Shown here one piece after another: positions 17,494 through 26,405 of a stretch of DNA of 46,088 bases. The DNA is taken from positions 1-46,088 of the forward strand of contig CANDMV010000011.1 in NCBI GenBank assembly GCA_947385875.1, written 5' to 3'. The DNA comes from an uncultured Eubacterium sp. GTDB taxonomy: Bacteria; Bacillota; Clostridia; Lachnospirales; Lachnospiraceae. The stretch's first letter is position 1. Each line of letters opens with the position of its first letter. The notes under the pieces were generated by a model. The model did no database searches and was not told where the DNA came from. It saw only the letters and a program-made list of their open reading frames with translations. Position numbers and translations under genes: made by a program.

Positions 17494-18615
17494 TTGGAGA
17501 CAAAAATATTTGCAATGACACATAAATCTTTTACACCGCCATCCGATCACATGTATATACCTCTGCAGGTCGGCCGCGCCAATCATGAACCGCTGGGTTA
17601 TCTGGGCGACCACACCTGCGATAATATTTCTCATCTCAATGCATACTACAGCGAGCTGACCGGCGTATACTGGCTCTGGAAAAATTATCATCACGCAGAT
17701 ATTATCGGCATCTGCCATTACCGCAGATATTTGATTGCAGAAGACGGACATCTGTACAATCAGGCAGACATCGAAGACCTATTATCCCGATACGAGATGA
17801 TTGTAACAAAAAAGCTTGAACTGCGTATGCCATATTATGATGGTTTTGCGGCCACTCATGATGAAAAAGACTTAATCGAAACAGAACAGGTAGTGAACGA
17901 AAAATACCCTGAATATGCACCCTGCTTTCACGAAATGGTACACAAAAAAGAAACCTATTTTGCAAATATGATGGTGTGCCGCAAGCCGCTGTATGATGAA
18001 TACTGTACATGGCTCTTTGACATATTATTTGAAGTGCAGCGCAGGATTGACACAACAGGATATGATAATTACCGTAAACGTGTCTATGGATTTTTATCCG
18101 AATTTCTTCTGACTGTGTGGATTGCCAAAAATAAGATCCATGTATATGAGAGCCGGGTAGGAATGAGCTCGGAAAAGAGAGAGACGGAAGAAATCAAACG
18201 CCAGTTAGCCGACTACTTTGCAAAACAGGATATTGCAGGTGCCAAACGCTGTCTATTAAAGGCATTAGATGAAAGACCGGATATATTAATGGAAGCTTCC
18301 GACATACACGGCGAGCTGAAGCTATGTATGCAGATGATATCTACTTGTGAATTTGAAAAATCCAGAGGAGAGACTTTATTTGTAGAGCGCGGATTGACAT
18401 TTGAAGAGATGCTGGAAGAAATGAAGCAGTTAAACCGCTTTGTACTTCGATTAAACGACGAATATGAAGATGATGTGCGTGTTCAAGCAGACGATCAGAC
18501 ACATATTCAGGCAGACACACAATCGGACATTCAGAAACTAATTCAGACATACTTAGCAGAGCATCCAGTATCAGTGACTGCATTTGAGATTTCAAAACGA
18601 ATTATGTGTGTCTGA
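17494..18615 (+). CDS. DUF4422 glycosyltransferase-like protein
   Basis: 373 residues, TTG start set by GGAGGAA. Residues 1-225 match the DUF4422 family, often found in capsule or exopolysaccharide clusters and regarded as glycosyltransferase-like: VGRANHEPLGYLGD, ITG-type YWLWKNYHHADIIGICHYRRY and ATHDEKDLIETEQ. Residues 230-373 form an acidic helical extension with no recognisable domain, ending in a QADTQSDIQ-like Gln/Asp repeat region. No other sugar-polymer gene is adjacent; it stands alone 66 bp after map. Donor and acceptor unknown. Confidence 0.75.
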   Translation: METKIFAMTHKSFTPPSDHMYIPLQVGRANHEPLGYLGDHTCDNISHLNAYYSELTGVYWLWKNYHHADIIGICHYRRYLIAEDGHLYNQADIEDLLSRYEMIVTKKLELRMPYYDGFAATHDEKDLIETEQVVNEKYPEYAPCFHEMVHKKETYFANMMVCRKPLYDEYCTWLFDILFEVQRRIDTTGYDNYRKRVYGFLSEFLLTVWIAKNKIHVYESRVGMSSEKRETEEIKRQLADYFAKQDIAGAKRCLLKALDERPDILMEASDIHGELKLCMQMISTCEFEKSRGETLFVERGLTFEEMLEEMKQLNRFVLRLNDEYEDDVRVQADDQTHIQADTQSDIQKLIQTYLAEHPVSVTAFEISKRIMCV

Positions 18616-19050
18616 CAGCTATATGTTGGGGCATTTATTAAGCATTCCATTGTTTGACATATGTCCCTTCTTCCATAACTCTGCTCCCTATCACATAACG
18701 ATCATCTGCATTGTGTGCGCATACTCCTTTATAACGCTATTTTTTATTTATTATGTCATATCTCATATGCATTTTTATTCATTTTATCCTATATGCAGCT
18801 GTGCCTTCAATGCATCCTGCAGGACTTGCGAAAAGTTGACATTATGCTCCAGTACAGCGGCAAGTTCTTCATAAACCCATCATAAAAATATTTAAAAATT
18901 CACTGCGTTATTACGCAACCTTTTCATCCTTCCCTACGTTCTTATCATTAAGAGATATAAAATTCTATAGAACACAAACCATCATACAGCGAGTGCCACA
19001 AGCATCTATATTACTTACGTTGTATCACCCATGAAAGGAGAGATCATCCT
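18616..19050. other. 435-bp intergenic region
   Basis: AT-rich, with no credible gene (the 96-codon ORF crossing it starts inside DUF4422 in another frame and has no ribosome site). No clear terminator or promoter; only the ribosome site GAAAGGAGAG of the next gene is evident at its end. Confidence 0.4.
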
Positions 19051-20181
19051 ATGAAAAAAATAATGCCCGCTATTTTATTAATAATCCTTATCATATCAGG
19101 AACTATACTAAATGGATGCGGTTCAACCAGCAGCAAAAATATGGCAAGCTCAGACAGCTCATATAGTGTGCGTGATGACGCAAACCTAAAGCAGGAATAC
19201 GGTTCTGACAACGGAGCATCCTCTGGAGAATCCATCGAGGTATCTGACAGCGATATTACGGAAGACTCCGGTCTGGCAGCAGACGACATTGCTCTGGAAG
19301 GAACAGCAGCAGACGCAAAGCAAAAACAAGGCGAAAAACTAATTTATACATATTACTATTCTGTAGAGACGAAAGAATTTGATACGTTTACTGAAAAAAT
19401 AGCTGCTAAAACCATCCAGCTCGGCGGATATGTCGAAAATTCAGAGACAAGCGGCAGTGCGGCAGACGGCTTAGACCGTTATGCGAATATGACCCTGCGT
19501 ATTCCTGCCGATCAGGTCAATCAGCTTCTGTCTCTGCTTGATACAGAATCAAATGTAACATATCGTAACAGCAGTATCGAGAATATATCTCTGCAGTACG
19601 TAGACCTGGAAAGCCATCTGAAAGCTCTGCGCACAGAACAGGAAACGCTTCTGCGCCTGATTGAACAGGCCGATAAAATAAAGGATGTGATCGCGCTGCA
19701 AAGCCAGCTCACACAGGTTCGTTATGAAATAGAATCCTACGAATCCCAGCTGCGGATGTATGATAATCAGGTGGACTACAGCACGATACATCTGGATATT
19801 TCTGAGGTGGAGCGCCAGACTACTGTTACCCCTTCCCGTGCCTCATTCGGCCAAGAGGTAATGGATCGATTCTCCGATAACTTATATGCTGTCGGACAGT
19901 GGCTGCGTTCGCTGGCCGTCTGGCTGATTAGTTCACTGCCGATTCTGATTCCTGCCGTACTGCTCATCGTGATTGCCGTATTTTTAATCCGAAAATTGTT
20001 CAGATATCTGAAAGCACACAAGCCTATGCAGAAAAGCCCGCAGCAGTCTGGATATCAGAGTATTTATCAAAAGAAAAATCACAGATCTGCGGATACACCA
20101 GACGAAGATGGGCAGGTTCATTCAGATCTTCATGATGATAATGTACAGATTCATTCAGACGATCAGAATGAAAATGTATAA
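19051..20181 (+). CDS. DUF4349 lipoprotein
   Basis: 376 residues. Lipoprotein signal with lipobox LNGC (Cys23). An acidic Ser/Asp-rich linker (25-100) precedes the DUF4349 domain (about 103-270: YYYSVETKEFDTFTEKI, TLRIPADQVNQLLSLL, YVDLESHLKALRTEQETLL), which contains a coiled-coil hairpin. A C-terminal membrane helix follows (about 288-312) with a basic then acidic tail. The last residues carry a short degenerate repeat (QVHSDLHDDN, VQIHSDDQNEN). DUF4349 proteins are common, uncharacterised envelope proteins. The stop codon lies inside the 8-bp target duplication of the following MITE. Confidence 0.85.
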   Translation: MKKIMPAILLIILIISGTILNGCGSTSSKNMASSDSSYSVRDDANLKQEYGSDNGASSGESIEVSDSDITEDSGLAADDIALEGTAADAKQKQGEKLIYTYYYSVETKEFDTFTEKIAAKTIQLGGYVENSETSGSAADGLDRYANMTLRIPADQVNQLLSLLDTESNVTYRNSSIENISLQYVDLESHLKALRTEQETLLRLIEQADKIKDVIALQSQLTQVRYEIESYESQLRMYDNQVDYSTIHLDISEVERQTTVTPSRASFGQEVMDRFSDNLYAVGQWLRSLAVWLISSLPILIPAVLLIVIAVFLIRKLFRYLKAHKPMQKSPQQSGYQSIYQKKNHRSADTPDEDGQVHSDLHDDNVQIHSDDQNENV

Positions 20182-20337
20182 GCGTAACAGTTCAGCCCAT
20201 TACTTTGCATTAACTGCAAAGTACGCAAGAATGTGTGAATTGTGCCAAGAGGAAATCCGGCTCTTCGCCGAAGACGAATTTTCAATGAGCCGGATTCCGT
20301 TACAGTGAAGCCGAAGACTGAACCGTAACGTATAAGC
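20176..20337. mobile_element. 146-bp MITE (copy A) with 8-bp target duplications
   Basis: Element at 20184-20329 flanked by the direct repeat GTATAAGC (20176-20183 and 20330-20337). Ends: GTAACAGTTCAG and the complement of CTGAACCGTAAC. Inside are two perfect hairpins, TACTTTGCA/TGCAAAGTA and AATCCGGCTC/GAGCCGGATT. GTAA termini with 8-bp duplications are characteristic of IS66-family insertion sequences, so this is probably a non-autonomous IS66 derivative. It encodes nothing. Confidence 0.85.
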
Positions 20338-20391
20338 TCTGCTAAGTAAATAATAGTGTACAGATTCACTCTGATCATATAGAATAATAAT

Positions 20392-20670
20392 GTGCAGCCG
20401 CTCACTCTGCAGTTTTTAATATTAACAGATAAGCAATCCTCTATCGAAAAAGATAGGAACTTACATCATTCAGATTACGACCCGGATACCGGCCTGCCGC
20501 TTGACAAAGACTACCTGGAATGCGGGCTCCCGTCATTTTTACAGGAATCTATCATACAGATGACTGACGCATGGAATCGACTGAATTCAGGGGAAGATTA
20601 TCTTCACTGGGACTGTGACTTTTGTAATGCAAAACTAATCATACCTCAATCGTATGTTTATAACTCCTGA
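20392..20670 (+). pseudogene. Small-gene remnant, unknown family
   Basis: An open frame whose middle looks coding: DYDPDTGLPLDKDYLECGLP then SFLQESIIQMTDAWNRLNSG and HWDCDFCN. This resembles short clostridial proteins of unknown function, but the only start is GTG without a ribosome site, and the C-terminus (AKLIIPQSYVYNS) looks out of frame. The upstream ~60 bp contain decayed copies of the GTACAGATTCA repeat from the end of the DUF4349 gene. Probably a fragment. Confidence 0.35.
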
Positions 20671-20684
20671 TCCACAATGTCTAT

Positions 20685-23600
20685 CTATCTCAGCCCATCC
20701 AGCAGCGTCATCATCCCCTGCACCCCTTGATTTGCCTGTGCCAGCAACGAATGTCCCGCCTGCTCCAAGATCTTATGCTTAGAATATTCAACCATCTCAT
20801 CCGCCATATCCGCATCACGTATTCGTGACTCCGAAGCCTGCGTATTTTCCATTGTGTTTGCATTCGCTGCGTAAGTATGCTCCAGACGATTCGAATATGC
20901 ACCGTACATGCTCCTTCTCTCATTTAAAAATGCCAGAGCATAATCCGTATAATCAATCGTCTTCTGCGCCTTTTCGAAAGTCTTGACATTCGCCATATGC
21001 AGCTTCAGCACCACAGAATTCAGCGCAAACCTTGGAATCACAACCGCGTCTCCTCTCTGGCTGCTGTTTTGGATATGCAGTCCGTTTTCATATGGAACCT
21101 GAGTCACTATTGACTCATACATCGGATGTACGGCTACATTCGAGTTTTCATTACCGTTAATGCGCATATATGTATAATCCTTTGCATCAAGCTGAATATT
21201 TGAACCTCCGAGCATCTTATCTATCGCATAATCTTTATACGCATCAACCGCACTGCTTAAATTATTAACATCATTACCGTTCATATCTTTATAAGTAATC
21301 TTCAGGTCATAACGATCTCTGCCTTGATGATCGAGGTCCATATCATCATATGCCTCATAAGTGCCGTCATCCATTTTTACATATGCGCCATTTGCAGCAT
21401 TTGCTGTCATTTCTGTGGCTATATTGTTCATGGCATCGCCAAAATTATAAGTATACTCCAGAGAAATTTTTCTCCCATCATCGGTGCTTACTTCTGCCTG
21501 AAAAATATCCGTATCAATTCCTACATAAGGCGCTGTATCAAAAGTCGCATCTCTTGTCCCGCTGTTCTGCTCTCTGTTATCATAAATATACAGTTTGCTT
21601 CCGTCAGCCGCATACTGTGTATAATGAAAATCAAAGCATTGTGACGTAATCTCAACCATCGCTTTGCTCATATCAGCTCCGCTGGATACCCCCTTATTCT
21701 TTAAAGAGTCGATGTCTATTTGAAGTGTATAATTATTTCCATGCTTCTTGTAATTGTAGTTATAACCAGATGCCGTGGTATTACCCTTTGCACCCTGCAC
21801 AAACATAATACTGTAATGATTGTTACATGTCTTACAAGTAGAGTTAAATCCCAGTCCTTCCAGAGAATCCAGTGTATACGATGTCCCCAGATCTTTAAAA
21901 TCAATAAATGCCGTCGGATATGTCTGTCCAACACTGCCCGGCTCTGCCCAGCCTTTCCCATCTGTCAATGTCATATTCGAGCCAATCGTAACCGTATCAT
22001 TAAAATATCCTGATGTCGTAATATTCCCGCTTCCCACTATAGCTGTGAGACTGTTGCTTCCCAACTGGTAAGCCGGATCTTGTGTGTTGATACCTTTAAG
22101 CGTATCTGCACTTTTTATTCTGGCTACATAACTCAAGTAAGTCTTCAGGGCTTCATCCAGCTTTGTTTCCATACCTGACGCATTTCCGTTGTATACAATA
22201 ACGTCCGCTGATGTATTTTTATTCGAAAAAATCAGCTGTGTTTTGCCAGTATTTTTATCATAAGTAAAATTACCATCTGTTACATCATCGACTTCTTGCT
22301 GGTCAAAATCCCGTCCCAGTCCCAGCTCTTCCTGAAAGGTAATGACTTTATCGCTCTTCGCGGTAGCTTTCATCACATTCGCGTCTAACGTCACATTTAA
22401 ATTCAGGGCATATTTATTACTGATCTTCCCTCCGCTGATTACCATGCCGTCCAGACCATCAATGACAGAATCCTCGCTTGTCACATCAGCCAGAGAAAAT
22501 GAAAATGACAGATATGTATCATTATTGCCATCATTGTCGTTATATACATATTGAACATCGCTGCTGATCTTATCTCCTGAATTCCAAAGATCCTTGCTTG
22601 TATCCGTCTCTCCCATCAGCTCATGCCATGACTTAAAGGAACCAGTTACTTCTGCTCCGTCCTTTTCCAGCCATATGCCATTTTGTCCGGCAGGATTCTT
22701 TCCCGCCCTTACAGTGTAAGATAATTTGGGATCTGTTCCCAGCTGCTGTGCAAGGCTGTTTGAAATCTGCAGATTTTTTACTACGGAAGCATCCACTGCT
22801 TTTACATCCTTTGTACCTACATATTTCGTCTCCCAATGATAAGTGACTTTTTCATCACGTCGGGAATTAATGGCCCTTGCCATATCCGATTCGCTATGAA
22901 TGTCAGAGCCCACAAAAAAAGCAACTGTCGCCCCTTCATAATCGAGCATCCATGCCCCTGAATGCATATTTCCAGGAGAAAACGACCGCTCTGATTCATC
23001 CTTCAGGCTAGACCAGCCAAAATGTTCTCCGTCTATTGTAATCCCGCTGTCGTCTGCTGAAATACTAATCTCCCTGGTTATTATAGGCGGCTCTTCGCCT
23101 TCATTACAGATCACGGAAAACTGCCGTCCTGACGCATCTTTATAGGAATAACTGCCCGCGTTAAATACCTGCCTGCCAGTATTTGGATCTATCTTTACAA
23201 TATCAGGATCTACTTCTGTCCATTCAATACGATTTCCATGAAAAATAAATCCTCCATATGTCACATCACCCGTTGCGTCATCATATGAAGCATTATAAAT
23301 CTGCAGATCATTCGGTGTCCCTTCTACATCCAGCGTGACATAAGAATTATCAAATATATCCTGCGTATTGAACTCCGTATCCAGACAGATTTTGTTGATT
23401 TCCTTCCTAAGCTCTGAAATCTCGCTGTTAAGCGCCCCTCTGTCCTCCGGCGTGTTCGTATCGTTGGATGCCTGAACGGCCAGCTCTCTTATTCTTTGTA
23501 CCATAGATGTAATCTCGCTCATAGCGCCATCTGCTACCTGAAGCCAGGACATGCCTTCCTGCGTATTCTTTCCTCCCCTTTTCAGCCCACGGATCTGCCT

Positions 23601-23762
23601 TCTCATGTCTTCTGAAATCGTAAGCCCTGCCGCGTCATCTGCAGCACGATTTATGCGGTAGCCGGATCCCAGCTTTTCTGCTGAACGGCTTTTGCTCTTT
23701 GCTTGAACATTTAACTGCCGTGACGTAAACATCGCTGTTATATTATTTACCATTGTCTGCAT
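20685..23762 (-). CDS. fliC: Giant flagellin 1 with ~780-residue central insert
   Basis: 1025 residues against ~280-500 for usual flagellins. The conserved D0/D1 ends are intact: residues 1-150 (SRQLNVQAKSKSRSAEKLGS, NRAADDAAGLTISEDMR, VQRIRELAVQASNDTNT) and 935-1025 (SRIRDADMADEMVEYSKHKI, LAQANQGVQGMM). The middle, exposed on the filament, is beta-rich, Asn/Asp/Gly-rich and has a TCKTCNNHY CxxC motif near 640 also seen in flagellin 2. The start is set by AAGGAGG 8 nt upstream. No sigma-28 promoter was found directly upstream, so it probably depends on read-through from the upstream flagellin operon. Confidence 0.95.
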   Translation of the reverse strand: MQTMVNNITAMFTSRQLNVQAKSKSRSAEKLGSGYRINRAADDAAGLTISEDMRRQIRGLKRGGKNTQEGMSWLQVADGAMSEITSMVQRIRELAVQASNDTNTPEDRGALNSEISELRKEINKICLDTEFNTQDIFDNSYVTLDVEGTPNDLQIYNASYDDATGDVTYGGFIFHGNRIEWTEVDPDIVKIDPNTGRQVFNAGSYSYKDASGRQFSVICNEGEEPPIITREISISADDSGITIDGEHFGWSSLKDESERSFSPGNMHSGAWMLDYEGATVAFFVGSDIHSESDMARAINSRRDEKVTYHWETKYVGTKDVKAVDASVVKNLQISNSLAQQLGTDPKLSYTVRAGKNPAGQNGIWLEKDGAEVTGSFKSWHELMGETDTSKDLWNSGDKISSDVQYVYNDNDGNNDTYLSFSFSLADVTSEDSVIDGLDGMVISGGKISNKYALNLNVTLDANVMKATAKSDKVITFQEELGLGRDFDQQEVDDVTDGNFTYDKNTGKTQLIFSNKNTSADVIVYNGNASGMETKLDEALKTYLSYVARIKSADTLKGINTQDPAYQLGSNSLTAIVGSGNITTSGYFNDTVTIGSNMTLTDGKGWAEPGSVGQTYPTAFIDFKDLGTSYTLDSLEGLGFNSTCKTCNNHYSIMFVQGAKGNTTASGYNYNYKKHGNNYTLQIDIDSLKNKGVSSGADMSKAMVEITSQCFDFHYTQYAADGSKLYIYDNREQNSGTRDATFDTAPYVGIDTDIFQAEVSTDDGRKISLEYTYNFGDAMNNIATEMTANAANGAYVKMDDGTYEAYDDMDLDHQGRDRYDLKITYKDMNGNDVNNLSSAVDAYKDYAIDKMLGGSNIQLDAKDYTYMRINGNENSNVAVHPMYESIVTQVPYENGLHIQNSSQRGDAVVIPRFALNSVVLKLHMANVKTFEKAQKTIDYTDYALAFLNERRSMYGAYSNRLEHTYAANANTMENTQASESRIRDADMADEMVEYSKHKILEQAGHSLLAQANQGVQGMMTLLDGLR

Positions 23763-23856
23763 ATTTAAAACCTCCTTGTCTCCATAAATGTGCAGTTCTC
23801 GCCTATACGATCTTTGCCAATGCGAGATATCAACAGCCCTGAAATTTACTTATTTC

Positions 23857-24096
23857 TCATTTATTTCTTGAATAACTGCCAAAATTCGACCTTCCCAGAG
23901 CGGATTTCTGCGTTTTAAATCTTTCCCCTATTTCTTCTCCAAAACATGAATTTGCACATTTGGTACAATACCTTCCATATCGAATCGCTGCTCCGCACAT
24001 TTCACAATTAAGAGAAAATTCACTGTTTACAGGAATCTCTGCTGTTCCACGTTTTAAAAGAATCTTCAGCTTGTTTTCCAAATCATTTATTCCCAT
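23857..24096 (-). CDS. Truncated YvyF-like flagellar zinc protein
   Basis: 79 residues from an ATG with a very strong GAGGAGGGG site. The part LNCEMCGAAIRYGRYCTKC (about 29-47, two CxxC pairs) matches the C-terminal zinc ribbon of the flagellar-operon protein YvyF/TIGR03826, which is normally ~130 residues with another zinc ribbon and a helix-turn-helix at the N-terminus. Here only the C-terminal half remains, but the start signals look functional, so it may be a genuine short version. Its place between two flagellin genes suggests control of flagellin synthesis or export. Confidence 0.7.
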   Translation of the reverse strand: MGINDLENKLKILLKRGTAEIPVNSEFSLNCEMCGAAIRYGRYCTKCANSCFGEEIGERFKTQKSALGRSNFGSYSRNK

Positions 24097-24118
24097 TACC
24101 CCTCCTCAATAATACAAG

Positions 24119-24161
24119 CTTGGAGCCTTTCCCTCCTGAATCTGAGTTGAAAAGCTCCAAG
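24119..24161 (-). other. Hairpin between flagellin 2 and the zinc protein
   Basis: CTTGGAGCCTTTCC/GAAAAGCTCCAAG forms a ~13-bp stem in the transcript between the two genes. It lacks a T-run and may act as a weak terminator or RNA-processing site that sets the ratio of the flagellins. Confidence 0.5.
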
Positions 24162-24220
24162 ATTAATATCAGGTTTTTGCTTTCCGCAAAGTTTCGCCTG
24201 CACATTATAAAATTATTTCT

Positions 24221-26197
24221 CTAACTCAGCAGTGCAAGCACCCCCTGCGTACTCTGATTTGCCTGCGCCAACATAGCCTGTCCGGCCTGTTCTAAAATAG
24301 TATGCTTTGTATTCTCCACCATCTCTTCTGCCATATCAGCATCACGAATGCGGGATTCAGCAGACTGCGAATTTTCTGATGTGTTTGCGTTGATATTGTA
24401 AGCGTGTTCTAAACGGTTCTGCTCTGCGCCAAAGCTTGACCGAGCTTTAGATACTAAGCCAATCGCATAATCTACACACCACAGCGAAGACGGCTCATAC
24501 TGCCTCGCTATCGTAATGTCGCCCGGCTGTGCCGCTGGCTCCGGATCCCATGTTCGAATGACTCTGGTACCTGTAACCGTCTGAGTCTCTCTTTTATACT
24601 TTGGGTTCATCTCACCATTTTCCCATTCAATTCTATCCAATGATAGGTACGTCCTTGTTTCTGTATAACTTTCAATTCTATCTTTAAAACCATTCTGTCT
24701 CCAATTATCTATCTTAGCCTGATATGACTTGCTATAGACTTCTTTTTCTTCATAATATGCTACGTTATAATCTTCCAAGCCCAAAGCATACAGCGATATA
24801 TTCGGCAGGTTAATCGGAAGCCAACTGTCCCGAACAGCCCCTGCCATAATATGAAGCGGCTTTTGGATCTCAGCTGTTTCTCCAGGTACAAGTATGCTTG
24901 TCAGCATACTGACTTTTACATATCCATCCTTTATTACTTTGCTGTCTGCAGCTGTCGGGTCTGTCAACGCCATATTATCTCTGTAATCATAAACAATTAC
25001 GCTATAAGGATCCCCATCGGCTTTCAATACTCTGTCAAAATGAGAGTTTGATGCTTTAGTATCCATAGCATCATACATCTTATTACGCAGATCTTTTGCG
25101 ATTGCATCTGCCAGCGCCTCTGTTTCTAATTTTTTTTGTGCATCTGATAATGCCGGATTATCCTGATGCTTTTCTATCAAGTCCTTTATGGAATCAAAAT
25201 ATCCGCTATAAGTTTTCCCCTGAGAATCAGTAAACTGCGTAGTTGAAAGATTTACGGTTCCATACGTATATTCATACCTAACTCCGTATCCGTCAGAAAT
25301 TACTGCGTTACTGCCTACAGTAAATCCTGATTCGGATCCGGTAAAAGTAATTCCCTGATGCACATTGCTGCAGGTTCCGCATGGAAAGCGTATCTGTCCT
25401 CCCAGCAGACGAAATACATCTTCATATAGCTGTTCTGCACTGGATGCATTTTTCAGACCACTAAAATCGACCTTCGCTGATGCATTATTAGAAATAGAAT
25501 TATCCCAACCGGTATAACCCGCCGCTATTCCTTGAGGTGTATCTCCATACCATACGGCACCCGTAACGCTAGGATCTTTTGGCCCGTAATACCATACGGA
25601 ACCATCCGGCTGAGTCTGATACATGATAGAATCTTTCTGACTCGGAGCCTGCGAGTAACCTGAATGTATCTCCATATTGTCATCCACATTCATCCAATCA
25701 GGCAGACCCACATGAGATGTATTCTCAATGATATACTCTTCTTCCATATCTTCCGTGATCTTTATGGTTTCTCTCGGATTTCCCTTCAAAATCAGCTTTG
25801 AATTAAACATCGTAGTGTCAGCGATCCGATCAATCTCCCCAAGAATATCCTCCACCTCATACTGTATGGCAATCCTGTCTTCTTCTGTATTCGTATCATT
25901 ATATGCCTGAAGAGAAAGCTCTCGAACCCGCTGCAGAATATCATGCACCTCACCCAAAGCGCCTTCTCCTGTTTTAACCAATGAAATACCTTCTTGTATA
26001 TTACTTTTTCCTTTATTCAATCCACGTATCTGCCATCTCAATTTTTCTGAAATCTGCAGTCCTGCAGCATCATCCGCTGAACGATTGATCCGATATCCAG
26101 ATGCTAATTTTTCACTGCTTTTCTTTTTGTCCTTTGTTGTAATATTTAATTGCCTGCTTGTAAACTGAGCAAGCATATTATGAGCTACAACCTGCAT
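24221..26197 (-). CDS. fliC: Large flagellin 2, first gene of the switchable operon
   Basis: 658 residues from the ATG at 26197, preferred over an in-frame ATG at 26227 because GGGAGGAG lies 8 nt before it and the protein then begins MQVVAHNMLAQFTSRQLN like flagellin 1. N-terminal D0/D1 (about 1-150: SEKLASGYRINRSADDAAGL, QEGISLVKTGEGALGEV, LQRVRELSLQAYNDTNTEED) and C-terminal D1/D0 (about 570-658: SRIRDADMAEEMVENTKHTI, LAQANQSTQGVLALLS) are complete. The ~420-residue central insert contains FPCGTCSNVHQG (CxxC) and VIVYDYRD, echoing flagellin 1. Its upstream region is the putative invertible promoter, now facing the other way. Confidence 0.95.
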   Translation of the reverse strand: MQVVAHNMLAQFTSRQLNITTKDKKKSSEKLASGYRINRSADDAAGLQISEKLRWQIRGLNKGKSNIQEGISLVKTGEGALGEVHDILQRVRELSLQAYNDTNTEEDRIAIQYEVEDILGEIDRIADTTMFNSKLILKGNPRETIKITEDMEEEYIIENTSHVGLPDWMNVDDNMEIHSGYSQAPSQKDSIMYQTQPDGSVWYYGPKDPSVTGAVWYGDTPQGIAAGYTGWDNSISNNASAKVDFSGLKNASSAEQLYEDVFRLLGGQIRFPCGTCSNVHQGITFTGSESGFTVGSNAVISDGYGVRYEYTYGTVNLSTTQFTDSQGKTYSGYFDSIKDLIEKHQDNPALSDAQKKLETEALADAIAKDLRNKMYDAMDTKASNSHFDRVLKADGDPYSVIVYDYRDNMALTDPTAADSKVIKDGYVKVSMLTSILVPGETAEIQKPLHIMAGAVRDSWLPINLPNISLYALGLEDYNVAYYEEKEVYSKSYQAKIDNWRQNGFKDRIESYTETRTYLSLDRIEWENGEMNPKYKRETQTVTGTRVIRTWDPEPAAQPGDITIARQYEPSSLWCVDYAIGLVSKARSSFGAEQNRLEHAYNINANTSENSQSAESRIRDADMAEEMVENTKHTILEQAGQAMLAQANQSTQGVLALLS

Positions 26198-26257
26198 AGA
26201 ATCGTCTCCTCCCTGAGTCTTTTGCATTTACTTTCTTGTACTATATCCGCATTTCAT

Positions 26258-26279
26258 CTTAAAAAGTATACTTTTACAG
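26258..26279. repeat. Inner recombination-site candidate of the flagellin switch
   Basis: CTTAAAAAGTATACTTTTACAG, a near-palindrome centred on GTATAC (26266-26271). It matches the second copy at 26384-26405 in 20 of 22 positions in either orientation. It sits 61 bp upstream of the flagellin 2 start codon. Confidence 0.75.
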
Positions 26280-26305
26280 TTATTGAATTTTTCGCGTAAG
26301 AGTGT

Positions 26306-26332
26306 TAAGTTTTTAGTAACATTAACCGATAC
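26306..26332 (+). promoter_or_regulatory. Sigma-28-type flagellin promoter in reversed (OFF) orientation
   Basis: TAAG (26306-26309), exactly 15 bp, ACCGATAC (26325-26332), compared with the sigma-28 consensus TAAA-N15-GCCGATAA. It lies between the two repeat copies and points right, away from flagellin 2 and into the 3' end of the recombinase gene. Inversion between the repeat centres would place it with -10 at about 26331-26338 on the minus strand, giving a ~125-nt leader to the flagellin ATG. Confidence 0.7.
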
Positions 26333-26383
26333 AGTGAGTAGGAAACGGATTTTTATGTATTATTTGGCGTATTTTTTATAAGT

Positions 26384-26405
26384 CTGAAAAAGTATACTTT
26401 TTCAG
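26384..26405. repeat. Outer recombination-site candidate of the flagellin switch
   Basis: A perfect 22-bp palindrome, CTGAAAAAGTATACTTTT then TCAG, centred on GTATAC (26392-26397). Its centre is 126 bp from that of the inner copy, close to 12 helical turns. The stop codon of the recombinase (26402-26404) lies in its outer arm, so the gene would stay intact after inversion. Confidence 0.75.

Noticed and set aside
20685..23762. Flagellinolysin (protease-type flagellin)
   Set aside because: No HExxH zinc-protease motif in the central region of either flagellin.
26287..26315. Minus-strand TAAA-N15-CGCGAAAA in the flagellin switch, as a second sigma-28 promoter facing fliC2
   Set aside because: Only 5 of 8 bases of the -10 match and the CCGATA core is absent. 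The plus-strand site is far better. Kept in mind as the main alternative to an OFF state.
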